Source of the DNA: Rhodobacter sp. TJ_12 | Lineage (GTDB): Bacteria; Pseudomonadota; Alphaproteobacteria; Rhodobacterales; Rhodobacteraceae | DNA: 64,000 nt | Direction: 5' to 3' | Assembly (NCBI RefSeq): GCF_020023995.1 | Contig: NZ_NRRD01000014.1 | Span: 1 to 64,000, forward strand | Part shown: positions 1-8,634 of the stretch, piece after piece | Position numbering within the stretch: the first letter of the stretch is position 1 | Layout of the letters: every line of letters begins with the position of its first letter | Program-made: the position numbers and the translations under genes | The notes under the pieces: model-generated | Databases searched by the model: none | Told to the model about the DNA's origin: nothing | Seen by the model: only the letters and a program-made list of their open reading frames with translations

Positions 1-157
1 GTCTACGGCTATCTGTCCTTTGCGGGCGGGGTGCGAACGCCCCCGCAACTGGGGGCGCGCGCACCACGGTGCCCAGCCCCGCACTGGCCAAAGTCGCGCG
101 CGCCCCCAGTTGCGGGGGCGTTCGCACCCCGCCCGCAAAGGACAGATAGCCGTAGAC
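1..157. repeat. Perfect 62-bp inverted repeat at the window edge
   Basis: Bases 1-62 are the exact reverse complement of bases 96-157, separated by 33 bases (63-95). The right arm lies in frame inside pxpC and encodes a normal-looking part of that protein, so the left arm looks like a copy turned back on itself. A perfect palindrome of this length inside a coding region, touching the sequence end, is typical of a fold-back or chimeric assembly end. A true inverted duplication cannot be excluded. Confidence 0.9.
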
Positions 158-490
158 CCCGGTCTCTGCGGCGCCAATCTCCAACACCTGATCTGGGTCC
201 AGCAGATGGCTTGCGTTCCAGATCAACGCGCGGCCCGCCAAAGTGGCGCGCATCGGTGCCCCGGTCAGCGCGATGCGGGTGGGGGCGTTGACCCGAAACC
301 GCCCGCCTGCCAGCGGCAGTTCCAGCGCGGCCAAGGGGGTGTCTTGGCCCAAAAGCGCGGCGGCTTCCCACAGCGCCAGCCGATCCGCCGCCCCGCCTTG
401 CGCCAGCCCCAGCGCGGTATAGCCGGGCCGCCCAAGGTCCTGCACGGTGATTTGTGACGCAGCACCAAGCACTTCGAGGGTATTCGTCAT
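1..490 (-). CDS. pxpC: 5-oxoprolinase subunit C, partial (3' end missing or scrambled)
   Basis: This is the biotin-dependent carboxyltransferase-like (urea amidolyase/KipA) subunit that works with PxpA and PxpB in ATP-dependent opening of 5-oxoproline to glutamate. The visible N-terminus carries the family pattern: VQDLGRPGY near residues 16-24, then an AQGGAAD segment, an ELPLAGG segment and ALTGAP. Its ATG at 490 overlaps the pxpB stop by four bases (ATGA), which indicates translational coupling. About 163 codons are visible; the family is usually about 300 residues. After the family-like GARATLASAGLG segment (about bases 63-100) the frame enters the left arm of the inverted repeat, so the encoded end there is probably not real. 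Confidence 0.85.
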   Translation of the reverse strand, partial: MTNTLEVLGAASQITVQDLGRPGYTALGLAQGGAADRLALWEAAALLGQDTPLAALELPLAGGRFRVNAPTRIALTGAPMRATLAGRALIWNASHLLDPDQVLEIGAAETGVYGYLSFAGGVRTPPQLGARATLASAGLGTVVRAPPVAGAFAPRPQRTDSRR

Positions 491-1212
491 TTTGAAAACC
501 CCTGAACCGCGCCGCCCATCGGATCGCCATTGGCTTCCAAAGCGGAAATTTCTTCGGCGCTGGCGGGGGTAAAGCGCAACAGATCGCCGGGGCGCAGCAG
601 GATCGGCGTCGCGGCCTCGGGGGCAAAGGGGCGCAGCGCGCAGCGCCCCAGCGCGCGCCAGCCGGTGGGCGAGCTTTGCGCAAAAAGCACGATCTGGCGG
701 ATCGCGGTGGTGATCGTGCCGGGGGCGACCGTTGGGGTCAGCGCGGTCTGGCGTGGGATGTCCCAATGCGCGGGCAGCGTGCCCAGATAGGGCTGGCCGG
801 GCGCGAACCCCAGCGCCAATACCCGCAACTCTGTCGCGCAAAGCTCTGAAATCAAGTCGCTTTCACGGCGCCCGGTCAAATACGCCACCTCGGCCAGTTG
901 CGCGCCCGTCGCGCCGCCGAAACAGGCTGGCACGGTCCAGCGGCGCGGCGCGGGCGCGGGCGGCGCGGGGGCGTTGAGCCGGTCTTGCAATGCTGTGCGC
1001 ACCGCCGCGCGCGTGGTGGCGCGCCGGTCAAAGCGCAACAGCACCGAGCCAAGCCCGGGCGCAACCTCGATCTGACCGGGCAAGGGCGTGGCGGCAAGCT
1101 GGGCCGCCAGTGCCTGCGCGGCGCGGTTCGCCACCTCGCAATAGCGGGTGGCAAACCGCACCAGCAGGCCATGAAGCCCAAGTGGCAGGATTTCGGGGGC
1201 GGCGTCGGGCAT
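487..1212 (-). CDS. pxpB: 5-oxoprolinase subunit B (KipI / allophanate hydrolase subunit 1 family)
   Basis: This 241-residue protein has the full length of the PxpB/KipI family. Typical stretches are the LVRFA start, the PACFGG segment near the middle, LGFAPGQPYLG, and a C-terminal SPTGWRALGR...LLRPGDLLRF block. With PxpC and the LamB/YcsF-type PxpA it forms 5-oxoprolinase; some homologues act on sporulation kinase signalling or allophanate, but the adjacent pxpC supports the oxoprolinase reading. The ATG at 1212 shares one base with the stop of the upstream transglutaminase gene, so it is the fourth gene of a five-gene operon. pxpA is not in the window. Confidence 0.88.
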   Translation of the reverse strand: MPDAAPEILPLGLHGLLVRFATRYCEVANRAAQALAAQLAATPLPGQIEVAPGLGSVLLRFDRRATTRAAVRTALQDRLNAPAPPAPAPRRWTVPACFGGATGAQLAEVAYLTGRRESDLISELCATELRVLALGFAPGQPYLGTLPAHWDIPRQTALTPTVAPGTITTAIRQIVLFAQSSPTGWRALGRCALRPFAPEAATPILLRPGDLLRFTPASAEEISALEANGDPMGGAVQGFSK

Positions 1213-2102
1213 CAGGTCTCAAGCGGCAGCACATCGACCGATTGGCGGCTTTCCGCGCCGCCGGCTGACCGCAGCGCACCGCGCACGGGCGCGACATCGT
1301 CATAATCGCGCCCCACGGCGACGGTGATGTAATCCTCGCCCGCGCCTTGGTCATTGGTCGGGTCATATTCGATCCAGCCCATTTCGCGCCCGACCCAGGC
1401 GCGCACCCAGGCATGCATCGCATCTGCGCCTTCCAGCCGGGGCTGACCGGGCGGCGGATAGGTGCGCAAAAAGCCCGAAACATAGCCCGCCGGAATGCCG
1501 ATGCCGCGCAAAGCGGCAATCATCACATGGGTAAAATCCTGACAGACGCCGCGCCGGTTCACAAAGGCCTCGCGCAGCGGGGTGTCGACTGTCGTCGCCT
1601 CCGGATCAAAGGTCATGCGGTGATGCAGTGCATGGCCCAAGGCGGTCACTGCGCTGGCGGCCGTGGCATTGCGCGGGCAGGCGGCACGGGCAAAGGCGGT
1701 GATTTCGGGGCAGGGGCTTACGCGTGGCGAGGCGCCCAGAAAATGATGCGGCGCCGCAGGGCTGAGCGTCATTTCCGCCGCGATTTCCGCTTGCAGATCG
1801 TGCAGCGGGGGCGACAGGTCCAGCGGTTCGGGGGCGGGCAGCCGGTCGACCCTTGCGCTCAGTTCAAACTGCGCCTCGGCCACCGGGATATGCCAGGCAA
1901 GCGAGGTCATCCAATTGCCAAAGAAATCGGGCGTGTCGCGGCGTTCTTGCGGTTGCGGCGAGACGCTGAGCCGCCGCGTCCAGACCCGCTGGCGGCCCGG
2001 CAATTCGGCGGGCAAAAGCCGCACCAAGTTGCGCAGATGGTCCGAGGGGGCGGCGTAATTGTAATCGATGCTCAGGCGGATATCGTAACGCATGGGGCTC
2101 AC
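1212..2102 (-). CDS. Transglutaminase-like cysteine protease family protein
   Basis: Predicted cytoplasmic papain-fold enzyme of 296 residues. An N-terminal bacterial transglutaminase-like beta domain (YDIRLSIDYNY onward) is followed by the catalytic domain with a complete triad: Cys187 in GVCQDFTH, His230 in DAMHAWVRAW and Asp247 in EYDPTN (numbered from the GTG start). Such proteins may hydrolyse or transfer gamma-glutamyl amide bonds, but the substrate is unknown. The GTG at 2102 overlaps the stop of the upstream gene by four bases; an ATG nine bases further in (2093) is an equally plausible start. It lies between an ATP-grasp/alpha-E gene and pxpB, suggesting one peptide-related pathway. 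Confidence 0.85.
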   Translation of the reverse strand: MSPMRYDIRLSIDYNYAAPSDHLRNLVRLLPAELPGRQRVWTRRLSVSPQPQERRDTPDFFGNWMTSLAWHIPVAEAQFELSARVDRLPAPEPLDLSPPLHDLQAEIAAEMTLSPAAPHHFLGASPRVSPCPEITAFARAACPRNATAASAVTALGHALHHRMTFDPEATTVDTPLREAFVNRRGVCQDFTHVMIAALRGIGIPAGYVSGFLRTYPPPGQPRLEGADAMHAWVRAWVGREMGWIEYDPTNDQGAGEDYITVAVGRDYDDVAPVRGALRSAGGAESRQSVDVLPLET

Positions 2103-4510
2103 CGCAGATAGCTTTGTGAGACGAGATTGGAGATATCGGCGAATTCGCCGCGCATCTCGATCAGGCGCTCGGTGGTCAGATCGTCGGGGTTGGCCACCGA
2201 CAGCAGGCTTTCCACCGGCACGATGGCCCGCGACAGCGAGGCCAGCCGCCCTTTTTCGCGCGCATTGGGCAGATCGGCGGCCAATGTCCGCAGTTTGGCA
2301 ACCTGAAACAGCAAAGAGCGGGGGTTGTCGCCATCCAGCGCCAGCAGATCCACCACCGTATCGCGCGACCGCTCCATGCGGTAGCGGCGCTGGTGAATGA
2401 TCACGCTGTCGCCCACCTCGATGGCGATATCAAGCGCGCCGGTGGGGGCTCCGGGATCGGCAAAGGCCGCCAACACGCCAGACAGCGCATCGGCCCGTTC
2501 CAGCGCGCGCCCAAAGCTCAGGAACGTCCAGCCCGAAAAGCGATACATATTTTCATGCACAAGCCCAGAAAAGCCGGTGATCTTGCGCAACAGCACCGAC
2601 ATGGCGCGGGCGGCATCATCGCCCGGGCGCGCGGTCTGGTGCATTTGCCGCGCGGTTTTTGACAGATCGGCCAGCGCCAGCCAGCCATCGGTGGAAAACC
2701 TATCGCGCACCTTAGAGGCACAAGACCGCGCCGCCTCCAGCCGGTCGATCAGCGCCTCGGGCACTGGGCTTTTCAGATCGATCCCATAGCCTTCAAGGAA
2801 TTTGCGCAGCATCCGCAGCCGCGCGTCTTCGACATTGTCGGTGGCGGCCAGCCGCAAATGATAGGCGCGAATGAGCCGGATCGCATCTTCGGTGCGTTCC
2901 ACATAGCGGCCCAGCCAGTAAAGATTATCCGCCGCGCGGGCGGGCAAGATCCCCGGCGCTGCCCGGCGCACCCCGCGCGAGGGGCGGGGCAGCAGGGATT
3001 CTTGGCGCACCGGGCGCTCGCCCACGACCCAGACATCGGCCACCGCGCCACCGCGCTGCATGGCAAGCGCTGTCGTGTCACCCGAACGGCCAATGCGGGC
3101 ATAGCCGCCCTTCATGAAGGTCCAGCGGCCATTGGCATCGCGCGCGGCAAAGACCCGCACCGTCATCGGGCGCGGCTCGATCCGGTTTTGGCCCGCGCCG
3201 CTATCGACCCAAGCGGGTGTGGTGGACAGCGTCACCGCCTCTTGGCCGACCAGCATATTGCCCTCAGCCTCCAGCCATTCGGCAATCGAGGCGCGGGCCG
3301 AACCGCGAAACGCGCCGCCCAAAGCTGTGGTGGCGCCCAGATCAAAGGGCAGATCGCAAGCATAGGCCGAGCCGATCATCATGTTTTCGGCATTGTCGCG
3401 CACATAGGCGCGTTCGGCTGCGCCGCCGCACCACCATGTGGCGATATTGGGCAGTTTGAGCGGCCCGCCGGTCAGCACCTCGCAAATGCGCGGCAAAAAG
3501 GCGAGCATGGCGCGCATTTCCAAAACGCCCGAGCCGAGCGCATTGACCATGGCCAGATTGCCCGCGCGCACGGCCTCGACCATGCCCGGCGTGCCGATGC
3601 GCGAGGTGGCATCAAGCTCCACCGGATCGGCAAAGGCGGCATCGATGCGCCGCCACAAAACGCCCAGCGGGCGCGGCCCTTCGATGGTGCGGACCATGGC
3701 TTGCGCCTCTTGCACCAAAAGGTCTTCGCCCTCCAACAGCGGCAAGCCCAGATAGCGCGCGATATAGGTATGTTCGTAATAGGTGTCGTTCGAGGGGCCG
3801 GGCGTCAGGATCGCCGCGGCCCGTTCGCGCCCGCCGCTGCCTTGGGCAACTTGCTCCATCGCGGCGCGAAAGGCGCCGAAATAGCCCGCCAGCCGGTGGA
3901 TATAGGCGCGCGGGAACCGTTCGGGGAAAATCCGCCCCGTCGCCATGCGGTTTTCCAGCGCGAAGCCCGCGCCCGAAGGTGCGTTGGTCCGGTCGCCCAG
4001 CACGAACCAGCCGCCATCGGGCGAGCGACCGATTTCAAAGGCCAGCACATGCAGGTAATGGCCCCCGCGCGGGCGCACGCCCACCATCGGGCGCAGCCAT
4101 TGTCTGGAGCCTGCAATTAATTCGGCGGGCAGATGGCCGTCGCTGACCAGTTTCCCCTCGCCGTAAAGATCGGCCACCACCGCTTCCAGCAGATCGGCGC
4201 GTTGGGTCAGCCCGGCGCAGATCGTATCCCATTCGCGTTCATGCAAAATGACCGGGATATGCGACAGCGGCCACGCCCGTTCGCTGAGCGGTTCGTTCGA
4301 ATAATGGCGAAAGAACACGCCTGCATCGCGCAGATATTGATCGGCGCGTTCAAACCGGGCGGTGACTTCCTCGGGCGAAAGCCGCGCGAACCGCTCCACA
4401 AAGCGGCGCCAAACCGGGCGCATTTGACCCGCAGCATCGAAAAGCTCATCCGCGACCCCCGGGCGCAGGCGATAGTCAGAAAACAGATCGGGGGTGGGGG
4501 TTGGGGTCAT
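2099..4510 (-). CDS. Circularly permuted ATP-grasp / alpha-E fusion protein
   Basis: An 803-residue two-domain protein. The first part (about residues 1-480) is a circularly permuted ATP-grasp peptide-ligase type domain, with the typical segments SNEPLSERAWPL, GRSPDGGWFVLGDRTNAPSG and ILTPGPSNDTYYEHTYIARYLG. The remainder (about 500-803) is an alpha-E helical domain, recognised by ADNLYWLGRYVERTEDAIRL. In many genomes the two halves are separate genes; here they are fused. ATP-grasp enzymes of this group are predicted to form amide or peptide bonds, and comparative genomics has linked them to alpha-E proteins and transglutaminases. The physiological product is not known. It starts 18 bases after the DUF2126 gene. 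Confidence 0.88.
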   Translation of the reverse strand: MTPTPTPDLFSDYRLRPGVADELFDAAGQMRPVWRRFVERFARLSPEEVTARFERADQYLRDAGVFFRHYSNEPLSERAWPLSHIPVILHEREWDTICAGLTQRADLLEAVVADLYGEGKLVSDGHLPAELIAGSRQWLRPMVGVRPRGGHYLHVLAFEIGRSPDGGWFVLGDRTNAPSGAGFALENRMATGRIFPERFPRAYIHRLAGYFGAFRAAMEQVAQGSGGRERAAAILTPGPSNDTYYEHTYIARYLGLPLLEGEDLLVQEAQAMVRTIEGPRPLGVLWRRIDAAFADPVELDATSRIGTPGMVEAVRAGNLAMVNALGSGVLEMRAMLAFLPRICEVLTGGPLKLPNIATWWCGGAAERAYVRDNAENMMIGSAYACDLPFDLGATTALGGAFRGSARASIAEWLEAEGNMLVGQEAVTLSTTPAWVDSGAGQNRIEPRPMTVRVFAARDANGRWTFMKGGYARIGRSGDTTALAMQRGGAVADVWVVGERPVRQESLLPRPSRGVRRAAPGILPARAADNLYWLGRYVERTEDAIRLIRAYHLRLAATDNVEDARLRMLRKFLEGYGIDLKSPVPEALIDRLEAARSCASKVRDRFSTDGWLALADLSKTARQMHQTARPGDDAARAMSVLLRKITGFSGLVHENMYRFSGWTFLSFGRALERADALSGVLAAFADPGAPTGALDIAIEVGDSVIIHQRRYRMERSRDTVVDLLALDGDNPRSLLFQVAKLRTLAADLPNAREKGRLASLSRAIVPVESLLSVANPDDLTTERLIEMRGEFADISNLVSQSYLR

Positions 4511-4528
4511 GGCTCACATCTTTTGGCC

Positions 4529-7500
4529 TCACTCAAGCCCGATGGGGCGGCGCAGGTCAAGCGTCAAGGGAAATTCCGGATGCGGAACCTCGGGCGCGGG
4601 GGTATAGCTGCCTGCGGTGTGGCCCATCGGTTCGAACCGCGCAAGCCGCCGCGCTTCGGCCTCATAGGCATTGACCGGGAAGGTGTCATAACTGCGCCCG
4701 CCCGGATGGGCGACGTGATAGGTGCAGCCCGCCAATGCCCGGCCCGTCCATGTATCATAGATGTCAAAGACCAAGGGCGTATTGACCGGCAATACCGGAT
4801 GCAACGCCGCGGGCGGTTGCCACGCTTTGAACCGCACCCCCGCGACCGAGGTGCCCGCGGTTTGCGTGCGCGCCAGCGGCACCGGGCGGCGGTTGCACAT
4901 CACGCTATAGCGGTCTTGGTGCAGCGAGGTGAGCTTCACCTGCAACCGCTCGACCGAGCTATCGGTGTAGCGCACCGTGCCGCCAATCGCGCCCGTCTCG
5001 CCCAGCACATGCCATGGTTCAAGCGCTTGGCGCAGTTCCAGATGCACGCCTTCGGCCTCCACCTGACCGCAGAAGGGGAAGCGGAATTCGGATTGCGCCT
5101 CAAACCAGATCGGGTCGAAGTCAAACCCGTGCTGGCGCAGATCCGCAAGCAAACTCAGCAGGTCTTCCCATAGGAAATGCGGCAACATGAACCGGTCATG
5201 CAGCACTGTGCCCCAACGTACGGGCCGGCCCTTCACAGGCGCATTCCAGCATCGCGCGATGAGGGCGCGCAGCAGCAGTTGCTGGGCAAGGCTCATGCGC
5301 GGATGCGGCGGCATCTCAAACCCGCGAAACTCCACCAGCCCCAGCCGCCCGGTGGGGCCATCGGGGGAGTAAAGCTTGTCGATGCAAATCTCGGCGCGGT
5401 GGGTGTTGCCAGTCACATCAATCAGCATGTTGCGCAAAAGCCGGTCGATCAGCCACGGCGGCGGCACCGCGCCGCCATTGACCGGATCGCCAATTTGGGC
5501 GAGCGCGATTTCCAGCTCATAAAGCGTGTCATGCCGCGCCTCGTCGATGCGCGGGGCTTGCGAGGTGGGGCCGATGAACAGGCCGGAAAACAGATAGCTT
5601 AGGCACGGATGGCGCTGCCAGATCAGGATCAGCGATTTCAACAGATCGGGGCGGCGCAAGAACGGGCTGTCATTCGGCGTAGCGCCCCCCACCACCACAT
5701 GGTTGCCGCCCCCCGTTCCGGTATGGCGGCCATCGATCATGAATTTATCGGCGCCAAGGCGCGCATTGCGCGCCTCTTCATAAATTGCCTCGGTGGTGGC
5801 GACGCAATCTTCCCAGCTATGCGCGGGGTGGATGTTCACCTCGATCACGCCGGGGTCGGGGGCGACGCGGATCACATTCAGGCGCGGGTCATCCGGCGGG
5901 GCATAGCCCTCGATATGGATTGGCAGGTTCAATTCCTCTGCCGTGACCTCGGCACAGGCGATCAGATCCAGATAATCGTCCAGCGTGTCGCATGGCGGCA
6001 TGAACAGGCACAGCTTGCCGTCGCGCGGCTCTAGCGACAGTGCGGTGCGCACCGCACCGGTTGACGGGTCGGTGCCCGCGTCCCGATGCGTGTCTTGCGG
6101 CTGAATCGCTTGGCGTTCTGCCGCATCCGCCGCGCCCGGCACCGTGCCTTGATGATGGCCGGGGGTGACGGGGGGCAGCATCGCCTCGCGCTCGGCTTCC
6201 TCTTGGGCAAAGCGGTCGATGTCCGCCTGCACGGCGCGGCGGCGGCTTTCCACCTGCGCGTGGAAATCGGGCAGGGGGCCAAGCTCCACCGTGGGATCGG
6301 CGGGGAAGGAATAGGGATAGGCGGCGGGTGGCACATGGGGCAGCGCCCCCAAGGGCAGCCGAAAGCCCACCGGGCTATCGCCGGGAATGAGGAAAATATG
6401 CCCCCGGCGGGGTTTCCATAGTTCAGATCGCCAGCGCGCGGGCTTGTCGGCGGCTTGCCACATCGGCTGAATGGGCAGCACATAGCCCGAGGGTTCGGTC
6501 AGTCCGCGGTTGAAGACCTTGGCGTAACGTGCCCGATCTTCGGGGTTTTTCAGCTTTGAGTTCTGCGGCGACACATTGGGCGGCAGGTTTGCCTCTTTCA
6601 AGATCCACTCGCCGGGGTCTTCATAGGCGGGTTGGGCAAAGGCCGGGTCCAGCCCCAATTTTTCGGCCAATGTCGCCATGAATTGGCCCGCTTCCTTGGC
6701 CCCCAAGGGTTTCGGCGCGGCCTCGCGCGCGACCAAATCGGGGTTGCGCCAAACCGGCTGGCCATCACGGCGCCAGTATAGCGAAAAGGTCCAACGCGGC
6801 AGGCTCTCGCCCGGATACCACTTGCCTTGGCCGTAATGCAAAAAGCCGCCCGGCGCGAAACGGTGGCGCAAGCGGCGGATCAGATCATCGGCAAGGCCCC
6901 GTTTTTGCGGGCCAACGGCTTCGGTGTTCCATTCCTCGGTCTCGAAATCATCGACAGAAACAAAGGTCGGCTCGCCCCCCATCGTCAGCCGCACGTCACC
7001 CGCTTGCAGCACCTCATCGACATGACGGCCCAGCGCGTTGAGCCGGTCCCAAGATTCATCGGAAAACGGCTTGGTGATGCGCGGATGCTCGGCCACGCGT
7101 TTGACCTGCATGTCAAAGTCAAAGCTGACCTCGGGCGCACCCGCTGCGGTAAAGCCGCCCGCAATCGGCGCGGCATTGCGGTAATGCGGCGTGGCGGCCA
7201 GTGGAATATGGCTTTCGCCCGCCAAAAGTCCCGAGGTCGGGTCCAGCCCCACCCAGCCCGCGCCGGGCAGAAATACCTCGACCCAAGCGTGCAGATCGGT
7301 GAAATCGACCTCGGTCCCCGAGGGGCCATCCAACGCCTTCACATCCGGGGCAAGCTGGATCAGATAGCCCGAGACAAAGCGCGCCGCAAAGCCCAAATGG
7401 CGCAGCACCTGCACCAAAAGCCAAGAGGAATCGCGGCACGAGCCAGAGGCTTTTTCCAGCGTTTCATCGGGCGTTTGCACGCCCGGCTCCATCCGGATGG

Positions 7501-7975
7501 TATAGTTGACCTCGTTCGCAATCCGGGCATTCAGCGCGACCAGAAAATCCACCGTGCGGGTCTGGGTAAAATCCACCGTGCCAATGAATTGCGCGAGCCG
7601 CGGGCCCTCGGGTTCGGGCGTGCGATAGATGCTGAGGTCGTCGCGCAGCTCTTCAGGGTAGTCAAAGGGCCAAAGCTCGGCGCTTTCCTCCAAGAAGAAA
7701 TCAAACGGGTTATAGACCGTCATATCGGCCACCAGATCGACCTCGATCTTAAGCTCGGTAACGGGTTCGGGAAACACGAACCGCGCCAACCAGTTGCCAT
7801 AGGGGTCTTGCTGGTGGTTCACGAAATGCCCGCCGGGGCTGACCTTCAGGCTGTGCGAAATCACCCGCGTGCGCGAATGCGGCGCCGGGCGCAGCCGGAT
7901 GATCTGCGGGCCAAGGCTCACAGGCCGGTCATAGGTGTAATGGGTCAGGTGGTGAATGGATGCGTGGATCGCCAT
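4529..7975 (-). CDS. Transglutaminase-like / DUF2126 protein, first gene of operon
   Basis: A very large protein of 1148 residues. The N-terminal 300 residues form a transglutaminase module with Cys180 (GSCRDSSWL), His229 (DLHAWVEVF) and Asp245 (LDPTSG). The remaining 800 residues match the DUF2126 family, with blocks such as [23 protein letters not shown] and [13 protein letters not shown]. The last resembles glutamine-synthetase/GCS-like carboxylate-amine ligases, so the protein may pair a ligase-like domain with an amide-cleaving one (inference). The ATG at 7975 has a GAGGGA ribosome site. As the promoter-proximal gene it leads the chain transglutaminase/DUF2126, ATP-grasp/alpha-E, transglutaminase, pxpB, pxpC, all on the minus strand. 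Confidence 0.87.
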   Translation of the reverse strand: MAIHASIHHLTHYTYDRPVSLGPQIIRLRPAPHSRTRVISHSLKVSPGGHFVNHQQDPYGNWLARFVFPEPVTELKIEVDLVADMTVYNPFDFFLEESAELWPFDYPEELRDDLSIYRTPEPEGPRLAQFIGTVDFTQTRTVDFLVALNARIANEVNYTIRMEPGVQTPDETLEKASGSCRDSSWLLVQVLRHLGFAARFVSGYLIQLAPDVKALDGPSGTEVDFTDLHAWVEVFLPGAGWVGLDPTSGLLAGESHIPLAATPHYRNAAPIAGGFTAAGAPEVSFDFDMQVKRVAEHPRITKPFSDESWDRLNALGRHVDEVLQAGDVRLTMGGEPTFVSVDDFETEEWNTEAVGPQKRGLADDLIRRLRHRFAPGGFLHYGQGKWYPGESLPRWTFSLYWRRDGQPVWRNPDLVAREAAPKPLGAKEAGQFMATLAEKLGLDPAFAQPAYEDPGEWILKEANLPPNVSPQNSKLKNPEDRARYAKVFNRGLTEPSGYVLPIQPMWQAADKPARWRSELWKPRRGHIFLIPGDSPVGFRLPLGALPHVPPAAYPYSFPADPTVELGPLPDFHAQVESRRRAVQADIDRFAQEEAEREAMLPPVTPGHHQGTVPGAADAAERQAIQPQDTHRDAGTDPSTGAVRTALSLEPRDGKLCLFMPPCDTLDDYLDLIACAEVTAEELNLPIHIEGYAPPDDPRLNVIRVAPDPGVIEVNIHPAHSWEDCVATTEAIYEEARNARLGADKFMIDGRHTGTGGGNHVVVGGATPNDSPFLRRPDLLKSLILIWQRHPCLSYLFSGLFIGPTSQAPRIDEARHDTLYELEIALAQIGDPVNGGAVPPPWLIDRLLRNMLIDVTGNTHRAEICIDKLYSPDGPTGRLGLVEFRGFEMPPHPRMSLAQQLLLRALIARCWNAPVKGRPVRWGTVLHDRFMLPHFLWEDLLSLLADLRQHGFDFDPIWFEAQSEFRFPFCGQVEAEGVHLELRQALEPWHVLGETGAIGGTVRYTDSSVERLQVKLTSLHQDRYSVMCNRRPVPLARTQTAGTSVAGVRFKAWQPPAALHPVLPVNTPLVFDIYDTWTGRALAGCTYHVAHPGGRSYDTFPVNAYEAEARRLARFEPMGHTAGSYTPAPEVPHPEFPLTLDLRRPIGLE

Positions 7976-8131
7976 GAAAGTCCCTCGTCGTTGCCTTGAC
8001 TGTAGGCGCGACGGGCGACGGCGCTATGTCAAAGCGTCTCTTTTCATCCCAAAGCTGTGGATTTCCGGGCAAATGCCCAGAATTTGATCGTATGCCCCGC
8101 CATCTTCGCCTTTGGCTCGCGCGAAAAGCGA

Positions 8132-8159
8132 TGCTGCAATTGCGTCATCATGCTATGGT
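8132..8159 (+). promoter_or_regulatory. Possible PhaR-type operator and -10 element before the phasin gene
   Basis: TGCTGCAATTGCG (8132-8144) contains the palindrome GCAATTGC and is TGC-rich, resembling sites described for the PHA repressor PhaR in Paracoccus and Rhodobacter. TATGGT (8154-8159) could be a -10 element. The position, 45-57 bases before the phasin start, fits a PHA-responsive operator. No PhaR gene is in the window, so this rests on pattern only. Confidence 0.25.
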
Positions 8160-8188
8160 AGACCCATCGCAACAGGGGAGGCACTGCG

Positions 8189-8554
8189 ATGACGAAAGCC
8201 AATGGAAAGATCGGAAAGCCCGAACCGTCGGTGTTAGATGCATGGTCGATGGTCTTCGCGCCGCAAGCGCGGATGGCCGAGGCGATGCTGGGCCAGAATA
8301 TCGAAATGCTCGATTTCTTGAAAGCCCGGTTCGAGCGGGACAAGGCGATGCTGGGCGAATTGGCCCGCGCGAAAGACCCGATGGAAGCCGCCAAACTTTG
8401 GCAGGATTTCTGGAGCCGGATGTTCACCGATTATTCGGTGGAAACGACGAAGCTGGCCGCCCATGCGGGCGAGATTGCCGAAACAGCCCTGCGTAGCGCC
8501 ACCGAGGAAAGCGCCGCGCTGATGACCATGGCCACCAAATCCCCCGCGAATTAG
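8189..8554 (+). CDS. phaP: Phasin family protein
   Basis: A small, helical, 121-residue protein with no signal peptide. Its composition (many Ala, Glu, Met and aromatic residues in amphipathic helices, for example FWSRMFTDYSVETTKLAAHAGEIAETAL) fits phasins, which coat polyhydroxyalkanoate granules and control their size. A strong ribosome site (GGGGAGG) precedes the ATG at 8189. It lies 80 bases upstream of phaC in the same orientation, and that neighbour is the main support for the call. Phasins are poorly conserved, so the symbol is provisional. Confidence 0.7.
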   Translation: MTKANGKIGKPEPSVLDAWSMVFAPQARMAEAMLGQNIEMLDFLKARFERDKAMLGELARAKDPMEAAKLWQDFWSRMFTDYSVETTKLAAHAGEIAETALRSATEESAALMTMATKSPAN

Positions 8555-8634
8555 GCGGCCCCAAAACGACCAAGGGCGGGCGGTGCGCCGCCCCCCGCAA
8601 TACCGGGCGCGCCCGCCCGCAGCACGAGGATTGC

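Noticed and set aside
9-683. 224-codon minus-strand frame near the left edge
   Set aside because: It is out of frame with pxpB and pxpC, which together explain the same bases with recognisable proteins.
8044-8427. 127-codon minus-strand frame opposite the phasin gene
   Set aside because: Shadow of the phasin gene, no ribosome site and no family pattern.
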